This document shows, one piece after another, positions 57,007-64,000 of a stretch of 64,000 bases of DNA. The stretch is taken from contig NZ_JADNQW010000005.1 of assembly GCF_015709455.1 (NCBI RefSeq), positions 372,001 to 436,000 of the forward strand, given 5' to 3'. Positions within the stretch are counted from its first letter, which is position 1. Every line of letters starts with the position of its first letter. The notes beneath the pieces were generated by a model, which was given only the letters and a program-made list of their open reading frames with translations, did not search any database and was not told the origin of the DNA. The DNA is from Methylosinus sp. H3A (GTDB lineage: Bacteria > Pseudomonadota > Alphaproteobacteria > Rhizobiales > Beijerinckiaceae). The translations under genes and the position numbers were made by a program.

Positions 57007-57076
57007 TCGCATGCCCGTGCTACTTGAGCCGGTTCCGTCCGGCTCCAGGCGCGCTGCTTTCGGCACCTGGGAATGA
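56879..57076 (+). pseudogene. SRAP (YedK/HMCES) peptidase-like fragment
   Basis: The frame reads VPLAFAGLWESWRDPETEET then FPTIIVGAANEWMIRFHDRM and PVLLEP, the middle-to-late part of SOS-response-associated peptidases. The N-terminal Cys2 and the rest are absent. It overlaps the end of the Mom-like frame, which marks a deletion junction. Confidence 0.75.
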
Positions 57077-57175
57077 CGCGCTACGGGAGCGGACCGTCTC
57101 GTCCCGGGTGGGTCGCTCTGGACTCGGCGACGACGATCCTGCGCTCACTGAGCCTTATATCGCGCTTAGCTCCCA

Positions 57176-58153
57176 TCAACCGATGTCGCTGTCGCGGCCG
57201 CCGGTTAACTCCCAAGTCTTGAAGTCTGGTCGAGCGTTGCGAATCACGATCGCGCGCACGGCTTGCTTGCAAATCTCAAGTCCACGAGAAGCGCATTGCT
57301 CATCGGTCAATATTTGCTCCGGCTTCCGCGCAATTCCATGGACCACTTTACTACGGAGATCGTAAAGCTTACCGACTTCTCGCCGGATATCGCGGCGTTC
57401 TTCGAGGGTCGAGCCAAGTAGGAGAGCGGCACGCACTCGGAGTTTATGGGTAAGTTCCTTTGGGTCGTCATCCCCCAATAACGCCTCAAGACAAATGCCA
57501 CAATCGATGGCCCTGTCGCCCGGAGATCGTCGTCTCCGAGCCAGATTGAGACGATCGATTGCGACGTCCAAAGACCTTCGGAACGATTCATCCATATCGA
57601 GATAGCGTTCCGCCCAGGCGAGCGCCTCTTCGTCGACGTTCAGAGGTAATCCATCTTTCAACGCTCCATCGAATTGGGACGGCATCCACATCCGACCGAT
57701 CTCAGCGCGCATTAATTCCGGATCGACAAAATCTGTCCATGAAATGCCCACTACAGCTGCACCATCATTGGTGAGCGTGAAAGCGCGCGCTGCGTCCAAG
57801 AGCGCGAAATTGGCGGCGGTCTCAAGCCCTAACCGGTAGTCCGGGTCAATCGAGCCCTGGACTGTGCCCAGATCGTAAACCGCAATCGTCGGCGGCATGA
57901 TCCAGGCGATGTCTACAAGCTCAAAAGAATTTCGAGAAAGCGCTCGGATGTTTGGTGAATCCGGGGCGGCGGCAAGAGGGAAAAGACGAATTTGGTTGGA
58001 AAGGCTTATCGGCCGCTGTACGTTCAGGCCGTGCATTACTGCAACCGCGTGGAGCCTAGTATCGTCGATTTTGAATAGCCTATGAAGCCACGTAACCGCA
58101 GTTGAAGCACTGTACTCCAACATCATTGCAAAAAGTCCATTTTTTACATGCAT
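57176..58153 (-). CDS. HEPN-domain (Apea-like) protein
   Basis: 325 residues. The N-terminal 180 residues are mixed alpha/beta without recognised family. The C-terminal part (about 205-300) has CGICLEALLGDDDPKELTHK then LRVRAALLLGSTLEERRDI and KLYDLRSKVVHGIARK, with an RX4H motif (RSKVVH) characteristic of HEPN RNases and Apea-like domains. The gene has lower GC than the core chromosome. It is 20 bases downstream of a 68-residue gene on the same strand. Confidence 0.75.
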   Translation of the reverse strand: MHVKNGLFAMMLEYSASTAVTWLHRLFKIDDTRLHAVAVMHGLNVQRPISLSNQIRLFPLAAAPDSPNIRALSRNSFELVDIAWIMPPTIAVYDLGTVQGSIDPDYRLGLETAANFALLDAARAFTLTNDGAAVVGISWTDFVDPELMRAEIGRMWMPSQFDGALKDGLPLNVDEEALAWAERYLDMDESFRRSLDVAIDRLNLARRRRSPGDRAIDCGICLEALLGDDDPKELTHKLRVRAALLLGSTLEERRDIRREVGKLYDLRSKVVHGIARKPEQILTDEQCASRGLEICKQAVRAIVIRNARPDFKTWELTGGRDSDIG

Positions 58154-58173
58154 CGGATGGAGATTCAGCTGCT

Positions 58174-58380
58174 TTATTCCGAAGAAAACATTGCGCCTTG
58201 ACCGAACACAGGATGTTTCGCAAGAGCTACGGCTATCGCACCGGTGATTTCTTGGTGGACTTGTTTAGGCAGATCCGGACTGACGTTGGCTACCGCTTGC
58301 CTAGCATCATTGTATGAATAGAACCGTCCTGCGTGTTCGCGCAGCCGCTCAAGTTCTTCGATAAGAGCTTCGTCGTTCAT
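58174..58380 (-). CDS. Small partner gene upstream of the HEPN gene
   Basis: 68 residues from MNDEALIEELERLREHAGRF. Mostly helical and acidic, with SPDLPKQVHQEITGAIAVAL. No family is recognised. Tight spacing before the HEPN gene suggests an antitoxin-like or accessory partner, but this is inference from position. Confidence 0.55.
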   Translation of the reverse strand: MNDEALIEELERLREHAGRFYSYNDARQAVANVSPDLPKQVHQEITGAIAVALAKHPVFGQGAMFSSE

Positions 58381-58724
58381 GTTTTCAAATACCGCAAAAA
58401 CCGCACTGCAAGAAGGCGCTCTTCGGTGCCGATTAGCCCCATGCAGCATAACGGCGGCACGGAAGAAATTCGATCCTGCCGAGAACCACGCCCGGACTCT
58501 GCGAGAACCCTATCGTCCTCGGCGACCTCGACTGAACCGACGAGCCACAGGACGGAGGTTCCGTGCCATTTGAGTGAGTCGGATGGATTCGCGAGAGGCA
58601 AGCGACGAAAATACGTCGAACAAAACGCGATTGAAATGTGCCGACTCTCGTGCCGATGCGAACCGCTTCCGTTCGCGCCCATTGCGCCATATGCGGACGC
58701 CAAAATTGACATAAGTCGTTGATC
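58381..58724. other. Spacer between the HEPN pair and tRNA-Ser
   Basis: About 340 bases with intermediate GC and no gene I can support. A minus-strand frame reads through the tRNA into this stretch, but its first residues are only translated tRNA sequence. This is the likely original integration side of the island. Confidence 0.4.
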
Positions 58725-58814
58725 TGGCGGAAGGGGTGGGATTCGAACCCACGGTGAAGTTTCCCCCACGGCGGTTTTCAAGACCGCTGCCTTAAACCAC
58801 TCGGCCACCCTTCC
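58725..58814 (-). tRNA. tRNA-Ser(TGA)
   Basis: On the minus strand it runs GGAAGGGTGGCCGAGTGG through the anticodon loop CTTGAAA (anticodon TGA), a long variable arm and GGTTCGAATCC to CCGCCA. The acceptor stem GGAAGGG pairs with CCCTTCC. CCA is encoded. The mobile island ends at its 3' side. Confidence 0.97.
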
Positions 58815-58914
58815 GAACCCGAGGAGCCAGACCGGCCCCGCGCGCGGCTCAGCCTATCGCTTCTCTCTCGCCGCGCGTCAACCGGTTGGCGCGCCGCTCG
58901 GGGCCGCGGGCGGC

Positions 58915-59007
58915 CTAGCGGAACCAGACATAGACGATCGAAGCCGTCAGAGCGAGGACGAGACCGATGATCGCATTGCGAAGAAAACCGCCTTCGAACT
59001 CCTCCAT
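58915..59007 (-). CDS. 30-residue single-span membrane peptide
   Basis: ATG preceded by the very strong GGGAGGGAGAGG. It encodes MEEFEGGFLRNAIIGLVLAL then TASIVYVWFR, one membrane helix. No family is recognised. It lies between tRNA-Ser and the gamma-glutamylcyclotransferase-like gene. Confidence 0.6.
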   Translation of the reverse strand: MEEFEGGFLRNAIIGLVLALTASIVYVWFR

Positions 59008-59116
59008 CCTCTCCCTCCCTCGAGCCGTCGCGTCGATTCGACGCATTTCTAAAACTGCATTCAACGCTGAGAATAGCCTCGAGAACGGTTGATTCCCAGG
59101 GTCCGCTCTCAATCTG

Positions 59117-59145
59117 GAGCCCGGCGAAGGCCGGGCTCTTTCTTT
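59117..59145 (+). terminator. Strong plus-strand terminator with no obvious upstream gene
   Basis: GAGCCCGGC and GCCGGGCTC form a perfect 9-base stem followed by TTTCTTTT on the plus strand. The only nearby upstream features (tRNA-Ser, 30-residue peptide) are on the minus strand, so it may end an unannotated small transcript. Confidence 0.8.
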
Positions 59146-59286
59146 TGCGGGGGCGGCCGAGCGGCGCCTGCGACGACACGATACACCAATTCGCGGCCCC
59201 GCCCTGCCCCAGCGACCGCCCTGCCCCGGCGCCTCGCTCGCCGCGGCCCGATGCGCTAAAGTCCGCCTGCATCTCGGGAAAACCTC

Positions 59287-59736
59287 ATGCCGCTCTATTT
59301 CGCCTATGGCGCCAATTTGGACGTCTCCGCAATGGCCGCGCGCTGCCCCAAATCGCGGCCGCTCGGCCTCGGCCGGCTCGCACGCTATCGCTTCGCCATT
59401 CAGGAGACCGGCTTCGCCACCGTCGTCCCGGATGCGCGCGCGCAGGTCCATGGCCTGCTCTACGACCTCGCCATGGCGGATGTTCCGGCGCTCGACCGTT
59501 ACGAGGAGGTCGGCCGCGGGCTCTACCGCAAGGTGGTGCAGCCGGTGCTGCGCGCGCCCGTGGGCTCGGCGCGGGCGCTCGTCTATCTCGGGACGGCGGC
59601 GCGCGAGGGCGCCCCGGCGCCTGGCTATGTCGAGAACATCGTCGCCTCGGCGCAGGCGCTCGGCCTGCCTGCCGCCTATATCGCCTTTCTGGAGAGCCTC
59701 GCGCCCTCCGCGCAGCAGAGGATGAGCCGAAGATGA
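59287..59736 (+). CDS. Gamma-glutamylcyclotransferase-like (AIG2 family) protein
   Basis: 149 residues. YFAYGANLDVSAMAARCP is the YGSNL-type substrate loop, and the probable catalytic Glu lies in PALDRYEEVGRGLYRKVV. The substrate may be a gamma-glutamylamine. It overlaps panC by ATGA, heading a panC-acylphosphatase-cysQ operon. Confidence 0.88.
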   Translation: MPLYFAYGANLDVSAMAARCPKSRPLGLGRLARYRFAIQETGFATVVPDARAQVHGLLYDLAMADVPALDRYEEVGRGLYRKVVQPVLRAPVGSARALVYLGTAAREGAPAPGYVENIVASAQALGLPAAYIAFLESLAPSAQQRMSRR

Positions 59737-60596
59737 GCGCCTTCCCCGTTCCGACCGTCCACACGCTCGCCGAGCTGCGCGAGCGCGTCGCGCAATGGCG
59801 CGCGCGCGGCGAGCGCGTCGGCTTCGTCCCCACCATGGGCGCGCTGCACGCGGGCCATCTCTCGCTGGTCGAGGAGGCGCGGCGGCGCGCCCGCCGCGTG
59901 ATGGTCTCGGTCTTCGTCAATCCCACGCAATTTTCCGCCGGCGAGGATTTCGAGCGCTATCCGCGCACGCTCGCCGCCGATGTCGAGACGCTCGCCCGCG
60001 TCGACGCCGATCTCTGCTATGCGCCCGCAGTGGAGGAAATCTATCCGCCGGGCTTCGCCACCTCCGTCGCCGTGGGCGGGCCGGCGATCGCCGATCTCGA
60101 GGATCATTTCCGGCCGACGCATTTTGCCGGCGTCGCGCTCGTCGTCGCCAAGCTCTTGAACCAGGCGGATTGCGACGTCGCCGTTTTCGGCGAGAAGGAT
60201 TATCAGCAATTGCTGGTCATCCGCCGCCTCGCGCGCGATCTCGATTTGCGCGCGGAGATCGTCGGCGCGCCCACGCTGCGCGAGGACGACGGCCTCGCAA
60301 TGTCCTCGCGCAACATCTATCTCTCGAAGGAGGAGCGCCGCATCGCCCCCGCACTGCACCGCGCATTGACGGACGCGGCGCGGCTCATCGCCGAGGGCGA
60401 GCCGATCGGCCATGTGATGGCGCAAGCGCGCGAGCAAATCGCGGCGAAAGGCTTCGTCATCGATTATCTCGAGGCGCGCCACGCCGAGACGCTGGCGCGC
60501 GTCGCTCGCCGCCAGGACGGGCCGATCCGCCTGCTGGTCGCAGCAAAGCTCGGCGCGACGCGGCTCATCGACAATGTCGCCGTCGAGACTCTGTGA
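59733..60596 (+). CDS. panC: Pantothenate synthetase
   Basis: 287 residues. FVPTMGALHAGHLSLVEEAR is the ATP/HIGH motif region, FVNPTQFSAGEDFERYPRTL binds pantoate and VFGEKDYQQLLVIRRLARDL plus LAMSSRNIYLS complete the site. It joins pantoate and beta-alanine for coenzyme A synthesis. It is coupled to both neighbours. Confidence 0.97.
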   Translation: MSAFPVPTVHTLAELRERVAQWRARGERVGFVPTMGALHAGHLSLVEEARRRARRVMVSVFVNPTQFSAGEDFERYPRTLAADVETLARVDADLCYAPAVEEIYPPGFATSVAVGGPAIADLEDHFRPTHFAGVALVVAKLLNQADCDVAVFGEKDYQQLLVIRRLARDLDLRAEIVGAPTLREDDGLAMSSRNIYLSKEERRIAPALHRALTDAARLIAEGEPIGHVMAQAREQIAAKGFVIDYLEARHAETLARVARRQDGPIRLLVAAKLGATRLIDNVAVETL

Positions 60597-60883
60597 TGAG
60601 CGAAGAACGCCTCGTTTTCCGCATCATCGTGCGCGGACGCGTGCAAGGCGTCGGCTTTCGCGCTTTTGTCGCGCGGGCGGCGGCGACCCTCGCGCTCGCC
60701 GGCTGGGCGCGCAATTGCGACGATGGCGCGGTGGAGATCGTCGCCGCCGGCCCTCGCGACGCGCTCGATGCGCTGGTCGAAGCGGCGCGGCGCGGGCCCG
60801 CCTTCGCGCGCGTCGACGATCTTCGCCGCGAGGAGGCGAGCGAGGCCGCGCTCGTCGAGCGGCGCGGCGATGTGGAGTTCTGA
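60596..60883 (+). CDS. Acylphosphatase
   Basis: 95 residues; the stop and start overlap by one base with panC (TGATG). IIVRGRVQGVGFRAFVARAA carries the catalytic Arg, and the later Asn is in GWARNCDDGAVEIVAAG. It hydrolyses acyl phosphates in the cytosol. Confidence 0.93.
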   Translation: MSEERLVFRIIVRGRVQGVGFRAFVARAAATLALAGWARNCDDGAVEIVAAGPRDALDALVEAARRGPAFARVDDLRREEASEAALVERRGDVEF

Positions 60884-60886
60884 CCC

Positions 60887-61711
60887 ATGGCTCTGCGGAG
60901 CGACGAGGATTTCGATGCGCTCGCGGCAGCCTTCGCCGATCTGACGACGCGCGCCGGCGCGATCGCCATGGCGGTTCTCGCCTCCCCTGCCATCGACGCG
61001 CGCGCGAAAAAAGATGCGAGCCCGGTCTGCGAGGCGGATGAGAAGATCGAAGCCTTTCTCACCCCGCTTCTCGCCGAGCTGCTGCCGGGCGTCCCCATCG
61101 TCGCGGAGGAGGCCGCCGCCGCGGGCGCCGATTTCGCCCGCGCCGAGACCTTCCTGCTCGTCGATCCGCTCGACGGCACGCGCGAGTTTCTGGCGCGCAG
61201 CGGCGAGTTCACCATCAATATCGGCCTCATCGTCGCGGGCGCGCCGCACGCCGGCGCGGTCTACGCTCCGGCTCTGGGGCAATTATGGTTCGCCGGCGCG
61301 CGCGCCTTCGCCGCCGATGCGGAGCCCGGCCAGCCGGCGCCGCCGCGCGAAGCCTGGCGCCCCTTGCGCGTACGTGCGCTTCCTGCCGAGGGGCCGACGG
61401 CGCTGGTCAGCCGCTCGCATCTCGACGCGGCGACGAAGGCCTTTCTGGAGACGCATCGCGTCGCCGCCACGCACGACGTCGGCTCCTCGATCAAATTCTG
61501 CCGTCTGGCGGAGGGCGTCGCCGATCTCTATCCGCGCTTCGGCCCGACGATGGAATGGGACACTGCGGCCGGCGACGCGGTGCTGCGCGCGGCGGGAGGC
61601 GGCGTCGTCGACCCTTCGGGCCGCCCGCTCGTCTATGGCAAGGCGGACGAGGCCTATCGCAACGGACCCTTCATCGCTTTCGGCGACGCCGCCGCCGCAA
61701 GACTTTATTAA
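60887..61711 (+). CDS. cysQ: 3'(2'),5'-bisphosphate nucleotidase
   Basis: 274 residues of the inositol monophosphatase fold. PIVAEEAAAAG, the metal motif LLVDPLDGTREFL and the late MEWDTAAGDAVLRAAGG are all present. It removes 3'-phosphoadenosine 5'-phosphate made in sulfate assimilation. It is three bases after the acylphosphatase stop. Confidence 0.93.
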   Translation: MALRSDEDFDALAAAFADLTTRAGAIAMAVLASPAIDARAKKDASPVCEADEKIEAFLTPLLAELLPGVPIVAEEAAAAGADFARAETFLLVDPLDGTREFLARSGEFTINIGLIVAGAPHAGAVYAPALGQLWFAGARAFAADAEPGQPAPPREAWRPLRVRALPAEGPTALVSRSHLDAATKAFLETHRVAATHDVGSSIKFCRLAEGVADLYPRFGPTMEWDTAAGDAVLRAAGGGVVDPSGRPLVYGKADEAYRNGPFIAFGDAAAARLY

Positions 61712-61829
61712 GGACGCGGCGAGATTCTCTCTTCTGCGAAGAGGCGCCGCGCAGGCGCCACAGGCGCGACACGATCGCAGCGAAACTTCAGCGGACTGAT
61801 TCGCATCCGCCGCAACGGAGACTATCGTC

Positions 61830-62444
61830 ATGCGCGCCGCTCATCCGATCCAGAGGCAGACACTCGCGTCCCGCAGAGAGATGCTCGCTCTCGCCACGGC
61901 GGCCGCGCTGTCGCCGCTCGCGCCGGCGCGCGCCGCCTATGGCGGGCCGGAGCAAAGACTAGAGCCGATGTCCGGCGACGAAGTGGTGCGCAGCGGCCAT
62001 CGCTTCTTCGGAGCCATCGCGCGCGATCTCGCGCAGGGCGTCGAGCAATTGGCGCGCCGCTGGGGCCGGCCCAACGCCTATGTGCTCGGCCAGGAGGGCT
62101 CGGGCGCCTTTGTCGGCGGCCTGCGCTATGGCGAAGGGGTCATGTATACGCGCAACGCCGGCCAGCGGCGCGTCTATTGGCAGGGGCCCTCGCTCGGCTT
62201 CGACGCCGGCGCCAATGGCGACCGCACCATGATGCTCATCTATAATCTGCCCGCGGTCGACGCCATCTACACGCGCTTCGGCGGCGTCGCCGGCTCGGCC
62301 TATCTCGTCGGCGGATTGGGCTTCACCGAGCTGACGGCGGACGGCGTCGTCATCGCGCCGATCCGCGCCGGTCTCGGCGCGCGATTGGGCCTCAATCTCG
62401 GCTATCTGAAATTCACGCCCGAAGCGACGTGGAACCCCTTCTGA
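61830..62444 (+). CDS. eipA: EipA-family (DUF1134) envelope protein
   Basis: 204 residues with GGAG upstream. The signal peptide is Tat-like (ASRREMLALATAAALSPLAP). The DUF1134 core reads RRWGRPNAYVLGQEGSGAFV, GGLRYGEGVMYTRNAG and FGGVAGSAYLVGGLGFTELT. In Brucella EipA is periplasmic and supports envelope integrity and virulence. The paralogue number is unknown. Confidence 0.88.
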   Translation: MRAAHPIQRQTLASRREMLALATAAALSPLAPARAAYGGPEQRLEPMSGDEVVRSGHRFFGAIARDLAQGVEQLARRWGRPNAYVLGQEGSGAFVGGLRYGEGVMYTRNAGQRRVYWQGPSLGFDAGANGDRTMMLIYNLPAVDAIYTRFGGVAGSAYLVGGLGFTELTADGVVIAPIRAGLGARLGLNLGYLKFTPEATWNPF

Positions 62445-62448
62445 CGCG

Positions 62449-62973
62449 TCACGACTTCAGTTGCACGGCGCTATAGCTCGGCGTCAGCAGGCCGCCGAGC
62501 AGCGCGGTCGTGGATTTGGGGAAAAACGCCAGCGAATGCGCGTAGGTCGCCGTCACCAGCACGGCCGACTGCCCGTTGGAGAAGGTCGCCTTGATGAGAT
62601 TGGTCTGCGCGGTCGAGAGGCTGGAGCCGGTCGGATAGGCGTAGACCACCGTCGGCGACGTCGCGCCCATGGTGACCTGAAACATCTGCAGCGTGAGGCC
62701 GGACGCCTTGATCTGCGGCGCGATATTGCCGAGCGCATAGGACGGCGTATAGAGCGACATTTCCGTCGAGCATGTTCCGGCCGGCGAATCCGAGCAATCG
62801 GCCCAGGAAATCGCATATTGCGCGGCGATTTTATTGACTGCGCTGAAGACGACATAGATCCGGCCGAATTCCGCGACGCCGGCGATCATCAGAATGATCA
62901 CTGGCGTCAGCAGCGCGAATTCGACCGCCGCCGAGCCGCGCCGATCCAGACGTCGCGCGCCTCGCCCGCTCAT
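62449..62973 (-). CDS. TadE-like pilus-assembly pseudopilin
   Basis: 174 residues from MSGRGARRLDRRGSAAVEFA, overlapping the upstream gene by ATGA. The TadE motif RRGSAAVEFALLTPVIILM leads a single membrane helix, and the rest is periplasmic. It is minor-pilin-like and belongs to the Flp/Tad pilus system. Confidence 0.87.
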   Translation of the reverse strand: MSGRGARRLDRRGSAAVEFALLTPVIILMIAGVAEFGRIYVVFSAVNKIAAQYAISWADCSDSPAGTCSTEMSLYTPSYALGNIAPQIKASGLTLQMFQVTMGATSPTVVYAYPTGSSLSTAQTNLIKATFSNGQSAVLVTATYAHSLAFFPKSTTALLGGLLTPSYSAVQLKS

Positions 62974-63458
62974 TTGCTCTTCCGTCTGACGATGGCGCTC
63001 GAGCGCACATTGGAGAGCGGGCCGAATCCCGGCGCGAAGACGATCGCCGGCGCCTGCGCGCGCAAGACCAGCGGATCGCCGGCAGCGCCATAGTCGGGCG
63101 TCGTCTCGTCGGTGATCGCCACCGCGCTCGATTTGAGCCGCCACAAGGGCTGCAGATCGACGAGGAGATTGGCGTTGTTCTTGACCAATCCACCGCCGGA
63201 CGAGACGATCTTGGCCTTCAATGCAGCGGCGTCGACATAGGTCGGCGTCGCCTTGGCGAAGCTCGAGCGCAGATAGTCGGCGGCGCCGTTGACGCCTGCG
63301 TCCAGCGACGTCTGGGTGATATAGAAGATCGAGATCTGCGCGATCCACAGCACGAGAAAAACGAAAGGCGTCGCCACAAAGGCGAACTCCACCGCCGTCG
63401 CGCCCCCGCGCGCGCCGAGGAAGCTCCGCAGAGCGTCGGGACACCAGCGCCGTCTCAT
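62970..63458 (-). CDS. TadE/TadG-like pilus-assembly protein
   Basis: 162 residues. ARGGATAVEFAFVATPFVFL is the TadE-type N-terminal segment, followed by a periplasmic domain with LDAGVNGAADYLRSSF. It is coupled to the following TadE gene. Its start is in a short spacer after the REP-type element at 63496-63574. Confidence 0.85.
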   Translation of the reverse strand: MRRRWCPDALRSFLGARGGATAVEFAFVATPFVFLVLWIAQISIFYITQTSLDAGVNGAADYLRSSFAKATPTYVDAAALKAKIVSSGGGLVKNNANLLVDLQPLWRLKSSAVAITDETTPDYGAAGDPLVLRAQAPAIVFAPGFGPLSNVRSSAIVRRKSK

Positions 63459-63495
63459 ACGCTCGCCACGGGAATACTGCGCATTCCGCAGAGTC

Positions 63496-63574
63496 GTCAT
63501 TGCGAGGAGCAGAGCGACGAAACGATCCAGAACCGCCCCGCGACTCTGGATTGCTTCGCTTCGCTCGCAATGAC
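63496..63574. repeat. REP-type inverted repeat, copy 2
   Basis: GTCATTGCGAGGAGCAGAGC and GCTTCGCTCGCAATGAC are complementary arms, with GATCCAG and CTGGATT inside. It belongs to the same family as 46726-46803. It separates the tadE-like genes from the upstream gene. Confidence 0.75.
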
Positions 63575-63625
63575 GGCCGGGGCGGTCATCCAGACTTCGC
63601 GCAAAGCGATCACACGGAAACGGCG

Positions 63626-64000
63626 TCATAGCGTCGCGGTCGGCACAGTGATCGGATCACTCACGATCTCGAATCCGGAAAACGTCGAGATCGATCCGGG
63701 GGCGACGCTCGGCGTCGGCAATCGGACATAGGACGAGGGCGCGCCGCTCATCGAAGGACCGCCGAGCGCGGTGAGCTTCACATCGTCGATCGCGCCGCCG
63801 AATTTTTCCGTCGGCGTTCCGAGCGCTGAAAATGTCAGCCAATAGAAGCCGGGCTTGGTGACGAGGACATTGACGGTCCGCGTCTGCCACGCCGCGGCAT
63901 AGCCGCAAATATCGAGCAGCGGATTGGCCTGCGCCGAATCGTAATCGGTGAGGCTGATCCCGTCGGGCGCGACGGTCGGCGCCGTCGTCGTGGTTCCATC
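63626..64000 (-). CDS. C-terminal part of a Tad-cluster secreted protein, runs off the window
   Basis: The minus frame is open for 124 codons to the right edge and ends in FEIVSDPITVPTATL. GFYWLTFSALGTPTEKFGGA then IDDVKLTALGG resemble beta-sandwich carbohydrate-binding domains. Position before two tadE-like genes suggests a TadG-type protein, but no TadG N-terminal feature is visible in the window. Confidence 0.55.
   Translation of the reverse strand, partial: DGTTTTAPTVAPDGISLTDYDSAQANPLLDICGYAAAWQTRTVNVLVTKPGFYWLTFSALGTPTEKFGGAIDDVKLTALGGPSMSGAPSSYVRLPTPSVAPGSISTFSGFEIVSDPITVPTATL

Noticed and set aside
58712..58808. Minus-strand ORF reading MAEWFKAAVLKTAVG
   Set aside because: This is the usual conceptual translation of tRNA-Ser, not a protein.

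Overview
The window looks like chromosomal DNA of an alphaproteobacterium of the Hyphomicrobiales type. The evidence is uniformly high GC outside one island, and genes typical of that group: an EipA/DUF1134 envelope protein, an HWE histidine kinase, an Rrf2 regulator, egtB/egtD, a class I PHA synthase, TadE-type pilus genes and a DUF1640 protein. A methanotroph-like family (Methylocystaceae/Beijerinckiaceae) is only a guess.

Layout. 0-7 kb: end of a 1-Cys peroxiredoxin, then a minus-strand operon of outer-membrane TPR/beta-barrel protein, FecR protein, CHASE2 nucleotide cyclase and HD phosphohydrolase, then a Crp/Fnr regulator. 7-13.5 kb: phaC, a cytosolic-looking DUF4142 protein, egtB-egtD, an unusual acyl carrier protein, an L,D-transpeptidase and a DUF2306-like membrane protein. 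13.6-21 kb: ftsH, two glutathione peroxidases, an NtrC-type regulator and an M3 oligopeptidase. 21.0-21.8 kb: two translationally coupled single-domain TIR proteins. 22-29.6 kb: VOC protein, ROK sugar kinase, an operon of OmpA/BON protein, membrane/HhH protein and pentapeptide-repeat protein, small envelope proteins, TauE/SafE permease, and a TetR regulator with two matching operators. 29.8-46.6 kb: LplT-PlsC-Aas trifunctional phospholipid repair protein, aldo/keto reductase, GNAT, AraC/GyrI regulator, GST, a histidine-phosphatase/Nudix fusion, Rrf2 regulator, thiD, WD40 protein, GGDEF/EAL protein, HdeD-like protein, dapE and a histidine kinase. 46.8-52.6 kb: parE, a papain-like protein, a 2OG-Fe(II) oxygenase, and a divergent DJ-1/PfpI and GlxA-type regulator pair.

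52.65-58.7 kb is a degraded mobile island directly 3' of tRNA-Ser(TGA). It holds an MT-A70 methylase cut by an IS3-family end, a transposase fragment, an AT-rich segment with a small lipoprotein, DUF1640, XRE regulators, ParB-, Mom- and SRAP-like fragments joined end to end, and a HEPN protein with a small partner. 58.9-64 kb returns to core genes: gamma-glutamylcyclotransferase-like protein, panC, acylphosphatase, cysQ, eipA, and a minus-strand Tad pilus cluster that runs off the window.

The main leads are the paired TIR genes, the cyclase/FecR/barrel/HD operon, the HEPN pair in the island, the papain-like protein next to the 2OG oxygenase, the carrier protein whose attachment serine appears displaced, and the reversed histidine-phosphatase/Nudix fusion. 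No CRISPR array, rRNA or intact integrase was seen.
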